From: Planctomycetota bacterium
GTDB lineage: Bacteria; Planctomycetota; Planctomycetia; Planctomycetales; Planctomycetaceae
Direction: 5' to 3'
NCBI GenBank assembly: GCA_026692825.1
Contig: JAPLOC010001149.1
Span: 1 to 14,266, forward strand
DNA length: 14,266 bases
The translations under genes were made by a program, and so were the position numbers. Numbering within the stretch: the first letter of the stretch is position 1; each line of letters begins with the position of its first letter. Below are positions 7,586-14,266 of the stretch, one piece after another. Below the pieces are notes generated by a model. The model was not told the origin of the DNA. It was given only the letters and a program-made list of their open reading frames with translations, and searched no databases.

Positions 7586-7655
7586 CGAATGCCGCCAGAC
7601 AGATCAGGCACAACGCTGTCGTGCGGAGACGCCGGGTGGGGAATATGGGATTCAT
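7305..7655 (-). pseudogene. PSD-B N-terminal fragment: signal peptide plus PSCyt1 (CxxCH) domain
   Basis: This is the true beginning of PSD-B. The ATG at 7655 is preceded by GGAG (7670-7667, 11 bases away) and lies 21 bases after the acyltransferase stop. Residues 1-30 form a Sec-type signal (basic RRLRTT, then a hydrophobic core ending in VRA). The PSCyt1 domain follows: FSRDVLPILADHCFHCHGPD, with CFHCH at 48-52, then KRKGDLRLDTREG. Agreement with PSD-A is good up to about residue 84 (TDSE, 7404). After that the frame reads unrelated sequence to a stop at 7305, while the family sequence resumes in another frame at 7405. Compared with PSD-A, about 15-16 residues including the conserved R-M-P-P stretch are absent at the junction, so this is a small out-of-frame deletion rather than a simple one-base slip. 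Confidence 0.85.
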
Positions 7656-7676
7656 GTCGACACAAGCTCCGTCAGA

Positions 7677-8951
7677 TCAGATCCGCACAAACACCTTGCG
7701 CCGGTACATCCAGAACAAGATCAGCCAGAGAAGCGTCAGAATCACACCGCCGTGCAACAGAGTTGCATACTCTTCGCCCAACAGTTTCGTCCAGTTCGGG
7801 CCGAAATGGGTCTGAAGATTCTTCGTCAGGTAAGCGTCGAAACCGTGCGCCAGACAGTAGGCGGCGATCGAGTTCATGCCGATCACCACCAGCGGAAACG
7901 CCCAACCCCGGAATTTCCCCAGGTCGAGGATCGCGTAAAACAGCGCCAGCAGCAGAAAGCACCAGCCGCCGCTAAACAAGGTCCACGCGGGGGTCCAAAT
8001 CCGCTTCACACTGGGACAGATTCCGAAATGCTCGGCACCATACCCCAAACCGAGACAGGCGACGCCGGCGGTGGCGAAGAACAGCAGCTTTTTCCAGCCG
8101 GGAACTGTCAGCCGGGCAAGCCCCCCCGCCAGCAGTCCCAGAATCATCGTCCCCAGAGTCGGGATGAAACTCAGCGTGCTGTAACCTCCGCCGTTCGCTT
8201 CCCACGGTTTCTCCCGGGGAAAGAGATTCAGGAACCATGCGTCGAACTTCCACGCCAGGTTGCTGTTTTTATTCCAGTGTTCCATGAAGCCAGAGAAGTT
8301 GTGCTGTTCGGCCCAGTCGGCGGGAACTTTGACGGCGGCATAGTCGAAGTCGGGACCGGGGAGCTGATACCAGGCGAACGCCCCCCAATATCCCACGATG
8401 ATCACGAGAAACGCCGACAGTTGCCCCCACAGCGATGTGAACCCCAAGAGGAACAGAAACACGTAACCGAGTCCGATCTGGCTGAGCGTGTCCTCAAACG
8501 TCCAGTTGGTTTGCGACGCATGCGTGGAACGGAGCCAGACCCCCAGCAGCACCAGCACCACGGCCCGCAACTCGGCGTGCAGGAACATGTGCCAGAATCC
8601 CTGGCCACGACGCTGTCGGCTGGCGATCGAAAAGGGGAGCGACAGTCCCACCAGAAACGAAAACGAAGGCTGAATCAGATCGTGCAGCGAACAACCGGTC
8701 CATTCGACATGCGACTGATGAAATGCCAGGAACCTCCAGAAGGAACTCTCGGGGAAAACCTTTGCGACAGCGGAGAACCGCAACACCTCCGCCATCATCA
8801 GAAACATCACGAAACCGCGATACGCGTCGGCCGACGTGAGTCGGTCGGTCGGGAGCGCGGAAAGTTCCAGGGCACTCGCGGGATCGGCTCCCGAACCGGC
8901 GTGTCCCGCGGCGCGGGACGACCCCCGCTTGGGTTTCTCTTCGTCGCTCAT
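7677..8951 (-). CDS. HGSNAT-like membrane acyltransferase (DUF5009/COG4299 family)
   Basis: A polytopic membrane protein related to heparan-alpha-glucosaminide N-acetyltransferase, the enzyme that carries acetyl groups across a membrane onto amino sugars. The segment HVEWTGCSLHDLIQPSFSF (81-99) matches the family signature; H81 aligns with the histidine reported as active-site in human HGSNAT (H-x-x-W-N/T-G). Other landmarks are RIWTPAWTLFSGGWC (317-331) and GMNSIAAYC (358-366). Roughly ten hydrophobic segments are visible (for example 92-110, 128-142, 158-176, 178-196, 262-280, 288-304, 328-344, 350-368, 400-416), ending in a basic tail RRKVFVRI. The start ATG at 8951 (424 residues) is preferred because it follows the DUF1501-A stop by 22 bases behind AGAAGAG. 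An in-frame ATG at 9005 would overlap that gene. The donor and acceptor here are unknown; its context with PSD/DUF1501 genes suggests an envelope or polysaccharide substrate. Confidence 0.87.
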   Translation of the reverse strand: MSDEEKPKRGSSRAAGHAGSGADPASALELSALPTDRLTSADAYRGFVMFLMMAEVLRFSAVAKVFPESSFWRFLAFHQSHVEWTGCSLHDLIQPSFSFLVGLSLPFSIASRQRRGQGFWHMFLHAELRAVVLVLLGVWLRSTHASQTNWTFEDTLSQIGLGYVFLFLLGFTSLWGQLSAFLVIIVGYWGAFAWYQLPGPDFDYAAVKVPADWAEQHNFSGFMEHWNKNSNLAWKFDAWFLNLFPREKPWEANGGGYSTLSFIPTLGTMILGLLAGGLARLTVPGWKKLLFFATAGVACLGLGYGAEHFGICPSVKRIWTPAWTLFSGGWCFLLLALFYAILDLGKFRGWAFPLVVIGMNSIAAYCLAHGFDAYLTKNLQTHFGPNWTKLLGEEYATLLHGGVILTLLWLILFWMYRRKVFVRI

Positions 8952-8973
8952 CGGTTTCTCTTCTCGGTTCGCG

Positions 8974-10416
8974 CTACGCCAAAAGTTTCTGTACGACTTC
9001 GCCATGCACGTCGGTCAGGCGAAAGTCGCGGCCTTGGAAGCGGTAGGTCAACCGCAGGTGATCGAAGCCCAGCAGGTGCAGCATCGTGGCGTGCAGGTCA
9101 TGCACATGCACTCGGTCGGCGGTCGCGTTGAACCCAAATGGATCACTTTCCCCCAGTGTGATTCCCGGTTTCACCCCGCCCCCCGCCAGCCACATGCTGA
9201 ACGCGTTCGGGTGATGGTCACGGCCGTCATTCCCTCCCTGCACCATGGGTGTGCGACCAAACTCTCCTCCCCACACAACCAGCGTGTCGGCGAGAAGTCC
9301 GCGCTGCTTCAGATCTTTCAGCAGAGCGGCACACGCCTGGTCGGTGTCGGCGCAGTTCTTTTTGAGATCCCCCACCAGATTGCCGTGCTGATCCCACGAT
9401 TCATGGAACAGCTCAACAAACCGCACCCCCTTCTCGACCAGCCGTCGGGCGAGGAGACAGTTATTGGCGAACGACGCCTTACCCGGTTCGGCTCCGTACA
9501 TTTCCAGAACATGTTTCGGTTCGTTCGACAGATCCATCAGGTCCGGGGCGCTCTGCTGCATGCGGAACGCCATTTCGAACGAATTGATGCGTGTGGCGAT
9601 TTCGGGGTCACCCACTTCTTCGAGCCGCAATTGGTTGAGGTCACGCAGCGCGTCGAGCGAGTCCCGTTGTGTCGCGCGATCGACACCGCGCGGGTTGGAC
9701 AGAAACAGCACCGGCTCGGACCCGCCACGAAACGGTACCCCCTGATGAGCGGTGGGGAGAAACCCGCTCCCCCAGTTGGAACTCCCGCCACTGGGACCCT
9801 TTTTTCCCGAACTGAACACGATAAACCCGGGAAAATCTTCGGACTGGCTCCCGAGGCCATACGTTACCCACGACCCGATGCTCGGCCGGCCAAACTGCTG
9901 CGCGCCGGTACTCATCAAGATCTGACCGGGAGCGTGATTGAAGGCATCGGTCACCATCGATTTCACGATCGCGATGTCGTCGGCGACCGTCGCCAAGTGG
10001 GGCAACAGTTCCGACAGCTCGGCTCCCGACTGACCGTGCCGGGCGAATTTGAATTTTGGTCCCAACAGTTTGGATTTGGGATTGATGAACGCCGCCCGGT
10101 ACCCCTGTAGCAATTCCGGCGGGGGCAAGGTGCCATCGAACTTGGAAAGTTCCGGCTTGTTGTCGAACAGCTCCAGATGGCTGGGAGCTCCGGCCATGAA
10201 GAGAAAGATCACCCGCTTCGCTTTTGGCGGGAAGTGCGGCTGTTTGGGAGCGAGGGGGTTCACCGCGGCCGGGGCGGCGACGGCCGACTCGGCTCCCGGC
10301 CCCAGCAGCGACCGCAACGCGACCGCGCCCAGCCCGACACCGCATTGCTGAAGGAACCAGCGTCGGGCAAGTGACTGTGGCTCACAAAGTCGGTGGAGTT
10401 CGTGTTGGCAGTTCAT
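8974..10416 (-). CDS. DUF1501 domain-containing protein, copy A
   Basis: A 480-residue exported DUF1501-family protein; reaction unknown, fold expected to be alkaline-phosphatase/sulfatase-like. A Tat-like signal begins at ARRWFLQQ (17-24), followed by a hydrophobic, alanine-rich stretch to about residue 50. Family landmarks are KRVIFLFMAGAPSHLELFD, GRPSIGSWVTYGLGSQ, FHESWDQHGNL, the canonical WGGEFGRTPM, GRDHHPNAFSMWLAGGGVKPG and the ending YRFQGRDFRLTDV. It shares these with copy B but differs widely between them, so the two copies are old paralogs and not a recent duplication. It sits 96 bases after PSD-A and 22 bases before the acyltransferase. No clear Shine-Dalgarno precedes the ATG at 10416. 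The 96-base gap upstream is purine-rich on the plus strand with a short G run near 10488-10498; I see no gene or convincing terminator in it. Confidence 0.94.
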   Translation of the reverse strand: MNCQHELHRLCEPQSLARRWFLQQCGVGLGAVALRSLLGPGAESAVAAPAAVNPLAPKQPHFPPKAKRVIFLFMAGAPSHLELFDNKPELSKFDGTLPPPELLQGYRAAFINPKSKLLGPKFKFARHGQSGAELSELLPHLATVADDIAIVKSMVTDAFNHAPGQILMSTGAQQFGRPSIGSWVTYGLGSQSEDFPGFIVFSSGKKGPSGGSSNWGSGFLPTAHQGVPFRGGSEPVLFLSNPRGVDRATQRDSLDALRDLNQLRLEEVGDPEIATRINSFEMAFRMQQSAPDLMDLSNEPKHVLEMYGAEPGKASFANNCLLARRLVEKGVRFVELFHESWDQHGNLVGDLKKNCADTDQACAALLKDLKQRGLLADTLVVWGGEFGRTPMVQGGNDGRDHHPNAFSMWLAGGGVKPGITLGESDPFGFNATADRVHVHDLHATMLHLLGFDHLRLTYRFQGRDFRLTDVHGEVVQKLLA

Positions 10417-10512
10417 GGTGGAGAATGAAGTTCGAAGGACGGAGTGCGAAAGGGGGACGAATCGCGACGCTCAATTGGTGCAGGAAAGGGCGGGGGGGAA
10501 AGTGCCACCCAC

Positions 10513-13500
10513 TCATTCTTTGGAGATCGCCTCGTCGAGGTTGAGGAGGACACGGGAGAGCGCGGTCCAGGCGGCGGCCTGGGCGGGAGTCGCGCCGGCG
10601 GGAAGCGCGGGGGGATTCGCCGGGTCATTCGCCGCCAGCTCCCACGGTTTCGCCTCGGGAGTTCCAAACCGCGCCGCCTCCTTCTGGAGCAACCCCAGAA
10701 GAATCTGCCGTTCGCGTTCGGACGGGGCGCGCGACACACAGGCGCGGAAAGCGAACGCGATCCGGTCGGCGTCGTTGTCTCCCCCTTCGCGCAATGTGCG
10801 CTGCGCCAGAGCGCGGGCACATTCCATGAAGAGCGGTTCGTTCAGCCCGGTGAGCGCCTGCAACGGCGTGTTCGACCGCGTCCGTCGCACGCACGAGTAA
10901 TCACCATTCGGCGCGTCGAACGCCTGCAGCGCGGGGTACGGCACCGATCGGAACCGGAACGTGTACAGCGCCCGGCGATAGCGATTCTCTCCCTGCTCTT
11001 CCTTCCAGGTTTTGGGACCATAGCTTGCGGGCGGCTGGAACAGAAAATCGGGAGCGGGCGGAAACACACTGGGGCCACCCACTTTATCAGTCAGCAGGCC
11101 ACTCGCGGCCAGGGCCGAATCTCGGACAATCTCGGCTTCGACCCGAAACCGCGGTCCCCGGGCGAGAAGGCGGTTTTGGGGATCCCGGGCGGCCAGTTCG
11201 GGCGAGACCCGGCTCGACTGTCGATACGTCGCCGACGTAACGATCAGCCGGTGCAATTCCTTCAAACTCCAGCCCCGATCCATCAATTCGACCGTCAACC
11301 AGTCGAGCAGTTCGGGATGCGACGGCGCGTCGCTTTGCGATCCCAAGTCCTCACTGGTCGAGACGATTCCCTGACCAAAATACGTCTGCCAGACACGGTT
11401 CACCATCGACCGCGCGACCGTCGGTGCCTCGCGCGACGTCAGCCAGCGGGCGAACGTGAGCCGATTGGCGGGAGCCCCCGCCGGCAATGGATTCAAAAAC
11501 GCCGGAACCCCCGCGCCGATCGGCCTGCCCGGTTTCAGAAAGTCTCCCCGCTCCAGCATCCGCGTGTCGCGCGGCAGGTCGCGGGCGACCAGCGCCAGTT
11601 GCGAAGCCCCCGGCGGATGCTGCTTCCACAGCGCCTCGACCTGTTCATTTGTCGGCTGCCATTCGGCCACCGTCGTGCGGAAATGGCTGAACAACGCGTT
11701 CGTCTGTGCCACGCTGCGCTGGTCGGCGGGAATCGCCAGGATCGCGCGGAGAGCGGCGGGAACAGTGTCGGCGGTCGCCTTGTCGGCCGAGGTCAAACTC
11801 AGCCGAAAGCGACCCAGGTTATTGTTCTGATTGTCGTCGCTGTTCCAGCCGCCGTGATTCTGGGTGAGCCGATAGGTGATGATCCAGCCCGCCGGGTTTT
11901 CCAACGCCGTCTGCAAGGGAAAGACGGCATTTCGCGGGACATTGCTCCGCCCGGGGCCGATGTCGATGCTCCAGGCGGTTTCATCTTTTCCATCCAGCGC
12001 GTATTCCAGTGGGCCTGTGACACGACGCTTGTCGGTCTTGTCGTAGAAGATCGGGGCGAGGGGCGCGTCCGCAGGATTGACGTCGGCGGTCGCGTTGACG
12101 AATTTCAGTTCGGTCTTCTGTTCGGGCTTGTCAGCGGGTGCCGCCGTCGCCTTGAACTCCGTCAGCGCGAACAGTCCGTCGATCGAACGCCCCGGCCCTC
12201 CCAGGGGGAGATTCGGATCGTTCAGCAGTTCCAGTCGCAGGGCGGCGACCTTGGGGGATTTCGTGGTGATCGTGAATTCGGTGGTGTGCTTGGTCGGCGC
12301 GTAACCGGCCGCCAGAATGGAACCATCCTCCAGGACGTAGTGCTTTTGACCGCCGCTCGCGTCGAGTTCAGGCCGCACAATCTCCCAGGCGGTCTGATTT
12401 CCCTTCACTATGTTTTCCCACGCCGCCAGTTTCTCTTTCCAGTCGGGATGGTCGTGGCGGAGCTTCTGTTCCAGGTCGGCGATCTGTCGGAAAATGTCGG
12501 CCCGGCGTTGTAGTTCGGTGGCGGTGTAAACCGCGATGCTCGCCTCGTGGTCATTATTCAGGAAGGCGAAGATCTTATAGTAATCCTCCTGCGTGAACGG
12601 ATCGTATTTGTGGTTATGACACTGGGCACATTGAATCGTGAGTCCCAGCATGCTTTTGCCAATGGCGTCCATGCGATCGAACATCGCCTCCATCCGGAAC
12701 TGTTCCGGATCGACCCCTCCCTCTTCATTGATCATCGAGTTCCGCAGAAAACCGGTCGCCACACGCTGACTTTGGGTGGCCCCCGGTAGCAGATCGCCCG
12801 CGAGCTGTTCGACCAGAAACTGGTCGTACGGCAGGTCTTTGTTCAGCGAATCGATGACCCAGTCCCGATAGGCCCAGACCGACCGCGACTTGTCCTTCTC
12901 GAAGCCATCGGAGTCGGCATAGCGGGCGGCGTCGAGCCACAGTCGGCCCCAGCGCTCGCCGTAATGCGCCGACGCGAGCAGTCGTCGGACCAGATTGTCA
13001 TACGCATACGGACTGGTGTCAGAGACAAACGCGTCAACCTCGGCGATTGTCGGCGGAAGTCCCAGGAGATCGAGCGACAGCCTGCGGATCAGCGTGACCC
13101 GGTCCGCCTCCCCCGCAGGTTGCAGTCCCTCCTTTTCCAGCCGATCGACCACGAACCGGTCCAGCGGGTTCCGAACCCAGGCCAGACTTCGGACATCGGG
13201 GGGGACGGGGCGTTTCGGCGGGGTAAAGGCCCAATGCCCGCTGTAATCGGCCCCCTGCTCGATCCACTTCCGGACCAGTTCAATCTGCTGGGGGGTGAGC
13301 GTCTTCCCCGATTTCGGCGGAGGCATCCGCAACGACTCGTCGTCGGTGGTCAGCCGAAGGTGCAGTTCGCTGTCGGCAAGTTTTCCGGGAACGACCGGCG
13401 TCCCTCCCCCGGATTTCCGGAACAATCCCTCACGCGTGTCGAGACGCAGATCTCCCTTGCGCTTGGTCACGTCGGGACCGTGACACTGGAAGCAGTTGTC

Positions 13501-13620
13501 CGACAGGATCGGACGGATGTCGCGGGTGAAGTCGATCCGGTCGGCGGCGAGGCACGGCAGGCAGGTGAAACCGACGGCCAGGGCAAGACAGGTCAGGCGA
13601 AGCGGCTGGAAAACGTTCAT
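10513..13620 (-). CDS. PSD-A: PSCyt1-DUF1549-DUF1553 protein (planctomycete cytochrome c-like)
   Basis: An intact large exported protein of 1035 residues and the first gene of the minus-strand unit. It has a Sec-type signal peptide (residues 1-26, ending CLPCLAA). PSCyt1 follows with CFQCH (43-47), KGDLRLDTREG and the conserved RMPPP (98-102). DUF1549/PSCyt2 spans about 150-355 with CAQCHNHKYDP (331-341). A middle beta-rich, possibly carbohydrate-binding region covers about 440-610. DUF1553/PSD1 covers about 718-990 (LTFARWLTSRE to RSNTPLQALTGLNEP). The two CxxCH motifs could bind haem c, but redox activity has not been shown for the family as far as I know. Such proteins are usually paired with a DUF1501 gene, as here, and are suspected to act on complex carbohydrates. 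Codon 1 is taken as the ATG at 13620; a GTG immediately before it (13623) is an alternative. The ribosome site is weak (GAAG, 5 bases upstream). Confidence 0.94.
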   Translation of the reverse strand: MNVFQPLRLTCLALAVGFTCLPCLAADRIDFTRDIRPILSDNCFQCHGPDVTKRKGDLRLDTREGLFRKSGGGTPVVPGKLADSELHLRLTTDDESLRMPPPKSGKTLTPQQIELVRKWIEQGADYSGHWAFTPPKRPVPPDVRSLAWVRNPLDRFVVDRLEKEGLQPAGEADRVTLIRRLSLDLLGLPPTIAEVDAFVSDTSPYAYDNLVRRLLASAHYGERWGRLWLDAARYADSDGFEKDKSRSVWAYRDWVIDSLNKDLPYDQFLVEQLAGDLLPGATQSQRVATGFLRNSMINEEGGVDPEQFRMEAMFDRMDAIGKSMLGLTIQCAQCHNHKYDPFTQEDYYKIFAFLNNDHEASIAVYTATELQRRADIFRQIADLEQKLRHDHPDWKEKLAAWENIVKGNQTAWEIVRPELDASGGQKHYVLEDGSILAAGYAPTKHTTEFTITTKSPKVAALRLELLNDPNLPLGGPGRSIDGLFALTEFKATAAPADKPEQKTELKFVNATADVNPADAPLAPIFYDKTDKRRVTGPLEYALDGKDETAWSIDIGPGRSNVPRNAVFPLQTALENPAGWIITYRLTQNHGGWNSDDNQNNNLGRFRLSLTSADKATADTVPAALRAILAIPADQRSVAQTNALFSHFRTTVAEWQPTNEQVEALWKQHPPGASQLALVARDLPRDTRMLERGDFLKPGRPIGAGVPAFLNPLPAGAPANRLTFARWLTSREAPTVARSMVNRVWQTYFGQGIVSTSEDLGSQSDAPSHPELLDWLTVELMDRGWSLKELHRLIVTSATYRQSSRVSPELAARDPQNRLLARGPRFRVEAEIVRDSALAASGLLTDKVGGPSVFPPAPDFLFQPPASYGPKTWKEEQGENRYRRALYTFRFRSVPYPALQAFDAPNGDYSCVRRTRSNTPLQALTGLNEPLFMECARALAQRTLREGGDNDADRIAFAFRACVSRAPSERERQILLGLLQKEAARFGTPEAKPWELAANDPANPPALPAGATPAQAAAWTALSRVLLNLDEAISKE

Positions 13621-13821
13621 CACACTTCAGTCGGAGGCGTCGAAACAAAGCGCTGGCGGCGGGCTCGATGCGCGTCGCGGTCATTCGCCCGATTATCGCA
13701 AGCCCAGTCCCCAGGCGAAAGGAATCCCGGGAAACGCTATGCCTCCAACCAGCGACGCGCCTCCTGCGGCGGACCCGTCGTCTACAATCAACCGTACACG
13801 TGAAGGTTGAATTGGGTGTCC

Positions 13822-13843
13822 TTGAATGTCGGTTGACGTTCAA
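13822..13843. repeat. Inverted repeat upstream of the Uma2 promoter
   Basis: TTGAATGTC (13822-13830), GGTT, GACGTTCAA (13835-13843): nine paired positions, eight Watson-Crick and one G-T, with a 4-base loop. It ends 7 bases before the -35 hexamer proposed for the Uma2 gene, where an activator or repressor site could lie. The structure is visible; function is unknown. Confidence 0.45.
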
Positions 13844-13850
13844 AATCGAC

Positions 13851-13879
13851 TTGACGCGATTCTGTCGTGGCTTGATACT
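13851..13879 (+). promoter_or_regulatory. Candidate sigma-70 promoter for the Uma2-family gene
   Basis: TTGACG (13851-13856, 5/6 match to the -35 consensus), a 17-base spacer, then GATACT (13874-13879, 4/6 match to the -10 consensus), about 70 bases before the ATG at 13948. Spacing is ideal, but the hexamers are imperfect and there is no transcript evidence. Confidence 0.4.
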
Positions 13880-13947
13880 CAAATTGTCGAAACGGCCGCC
13901 ATTTCAGGCCGCATCCCCTGTCCCACGACCGCATTCGCCGACATCTC

Positions 13948-14266
13948 ATGACAACTGCGGTTTTGCCGAAGCAAGTCGCCAGCGAGCAGAGACTCTTGCT
14001 CGACGGGGTCACCTGGGAGACCTACGACCAGCTCTTGCGCCTGTTTGAAGGCCGGCATCTGCGCCTCAATTATGACCGGGGCAGGCTCGAAATCATGACC
14101 ACATCCGGCAGGCATGAACGTTGGAACCGACTTTCCGCACATCTCGATTTCAATTTCTTCGAATTTCCATCCGGGTTGCAGCCTGCTGGCGGATTCGGCG
14201 GCGGCGGTCGGTTGCTGGCGGCCTTGCAGGCGGTTGGTGCGGACGCGGCATTTAGTATTCGGAGAT
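13948..14266 (+). CDS. Uma2 family protein (DUF820, PD-(D/E)XK endonuclease-like), partial
   Basis: The frame opens at the ATG at 13948 and stays open for 106 codons to the right edge of the window. The first ~60 residues match the start typical of planctomycete and cyanobacterial Uma2 proteins: PSEQRLLLDGVTWETY-like (here QVASEQRLLLDGVTWETY), then RHLRLNYDRGRLEIMTTSGRHERW. Uma2 proteins have a restriction-endonuclease-like fold, occur in many copies per genome, and have no settled role. From about residue 62 the sequence (FFEFPSGLQPAGGFGGGG and on) no longer resembles the expected helix and GGSTT-type strand, so the gene may be degraded, frameshifted or unusual. The catalytic E-x-K region would lie mostly beyond the window. 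No good ribosome site precedes the ATG, so the start rests on family similarity. Confidence 0.65.
   Translation, partial: MTTAVLPKQVASEQRLLLDGVTWETYDQLLRLFEGRHLRLNYDRGRLEIMTTSGRHERWNRLSAHLDFNFFEFPSGLQPAGGFGGGGRLLAALQAVGADAAFSIRR

Larger units (their letters stand above)
13621..13947. other. Divergent intergenic region between PSD-A and the Uma2-family gene
   Basis: No convincing gene lies in these 327 bases; short open frames on both strands lack recognisable homology or ribosome sites. The left part (13624-13780) is GC-rich and shows no clear promoter for the PSD operon, although that promoter must lie here or be internal. The right part (13785-13947) is AT-richer and holds a hairpin and a candidate plus-strand promoter, listed separately. 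Confidence 0.6.

Noticed and set aside
7386..9131. A 581-codon open frame on the plus strand opposite the acyltransferase
   Set aside because: Antisense to the acyltransferase and the PSD-B start, with a low-complexity basic composition and no recognisable domain or ribosome site.
10440..10500. G-rich run as a possible G-quadruplex or terminator between PSD-A and DUF1501-A
   Set aside because: The G tracts are too widely spaced for a standard four-tract quadruplex, and I could not find a stable stem followed by a T tract.
10444..12513. A 689-codon open frame on the plus strand opposite PSD-A
   Set aside because: It lies wholly antisense to a clear DUF1549/DUF1553 gene, its product is Arg/Gly/Gln-rich and matches no family I know. 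Long antisense frames are expected in GC-rich genes with biased codons.
13668..14048. Short open frames on both strands around 13430-14142 near the Uma2 start
   Set aside because: Their products look like shadows of the Uma2 and PSD-A frames; the Uma2 frame has the only family match.
1..14266. CRISPR arrays, tRNA or rRNA genes and complete insertion sequences
   Set aside because: I saw no spaced direct repeats, no cloverleaf or ribosomal RNA signature and no transposase bounded by terminal repeats.

Overview
The window looks like a chromosomal segment of a planctomycete with high GC content. The evidence is gene content: two DUF1549/DUF1553 'planctomycete cytochrome' proteins, two DUF1501 proteins with Tat-type signals, and a planctomycete-style ECF sigma factor next to a Ser/Thr kinase. 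The assignment rests on families recognised by eye, without any database search.

Layout from left to right. (1) Positions 1-1949 hold three genes on the minus strand, read from right to left: an HD-superfamily hydrolase, an ECF sigma factor whose ATG overlaps the hydrolase stop by 4 bases, and after 61 bases a Ser/Thr protein kinase. The kinase runs off the left edge at its DFG motif. (2) Positions 1950-2197 are a relatively AT-rich divergent promoter region with a perfect dyad and candidate promoters on both strands. (3) Positions 2198-3100 hold a plus-strand Rpn/PD-(D/E)XK 'putative transposase' protein with a charged C-terminal repeat. It meets the next unit tail to tail at a perfect 10-bp inverted repeat that touches both stop codons. 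(4) Positions 3124-13620 form a long, tightly packed minus-strand unit, read in the order PSD-A (DUF1549/DUF1553), DUF1501-A, an HGSNAT-like membrane acyltransferase (DUF5009/COG4299 type), PSD-B and DUF1501-B. Gaps are 96, 22 and 21 bases, and the last two genes overlap by 8 bases. (5) Positions 13621-13947 are a second divergent intergenic region. (6) From 13948 a Uma2-family protein begins on the plus strand and leaves the window.

How the genes may work together. PSD and DUF1501 proteins are typically adjacent partners in planctomycetes, exported, and suspected to act on complex carbohydrates, but neither family has a firmly established reaction. Here two divergent copies of the pair flank a membrane acetyltransferase-like protein, so the unit may be an envelope system that modifies or degrades polysaccharide. 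This is inference. The most notable defect is in PSD-B: its signal peptide and first CxxCH domain lie in a different frame from the rest of the gene, and the conserved MPP-containing stretch between them is missing. The gene is therefore broken by a small out-of-frame deletion, or the assembly is wrong there. The kinase and sigma factor resemble the sigma/kinase signalling pairs known in planctomycetes. Translational coupling of the sigma factor to an HD hydrolase is the less expected part.
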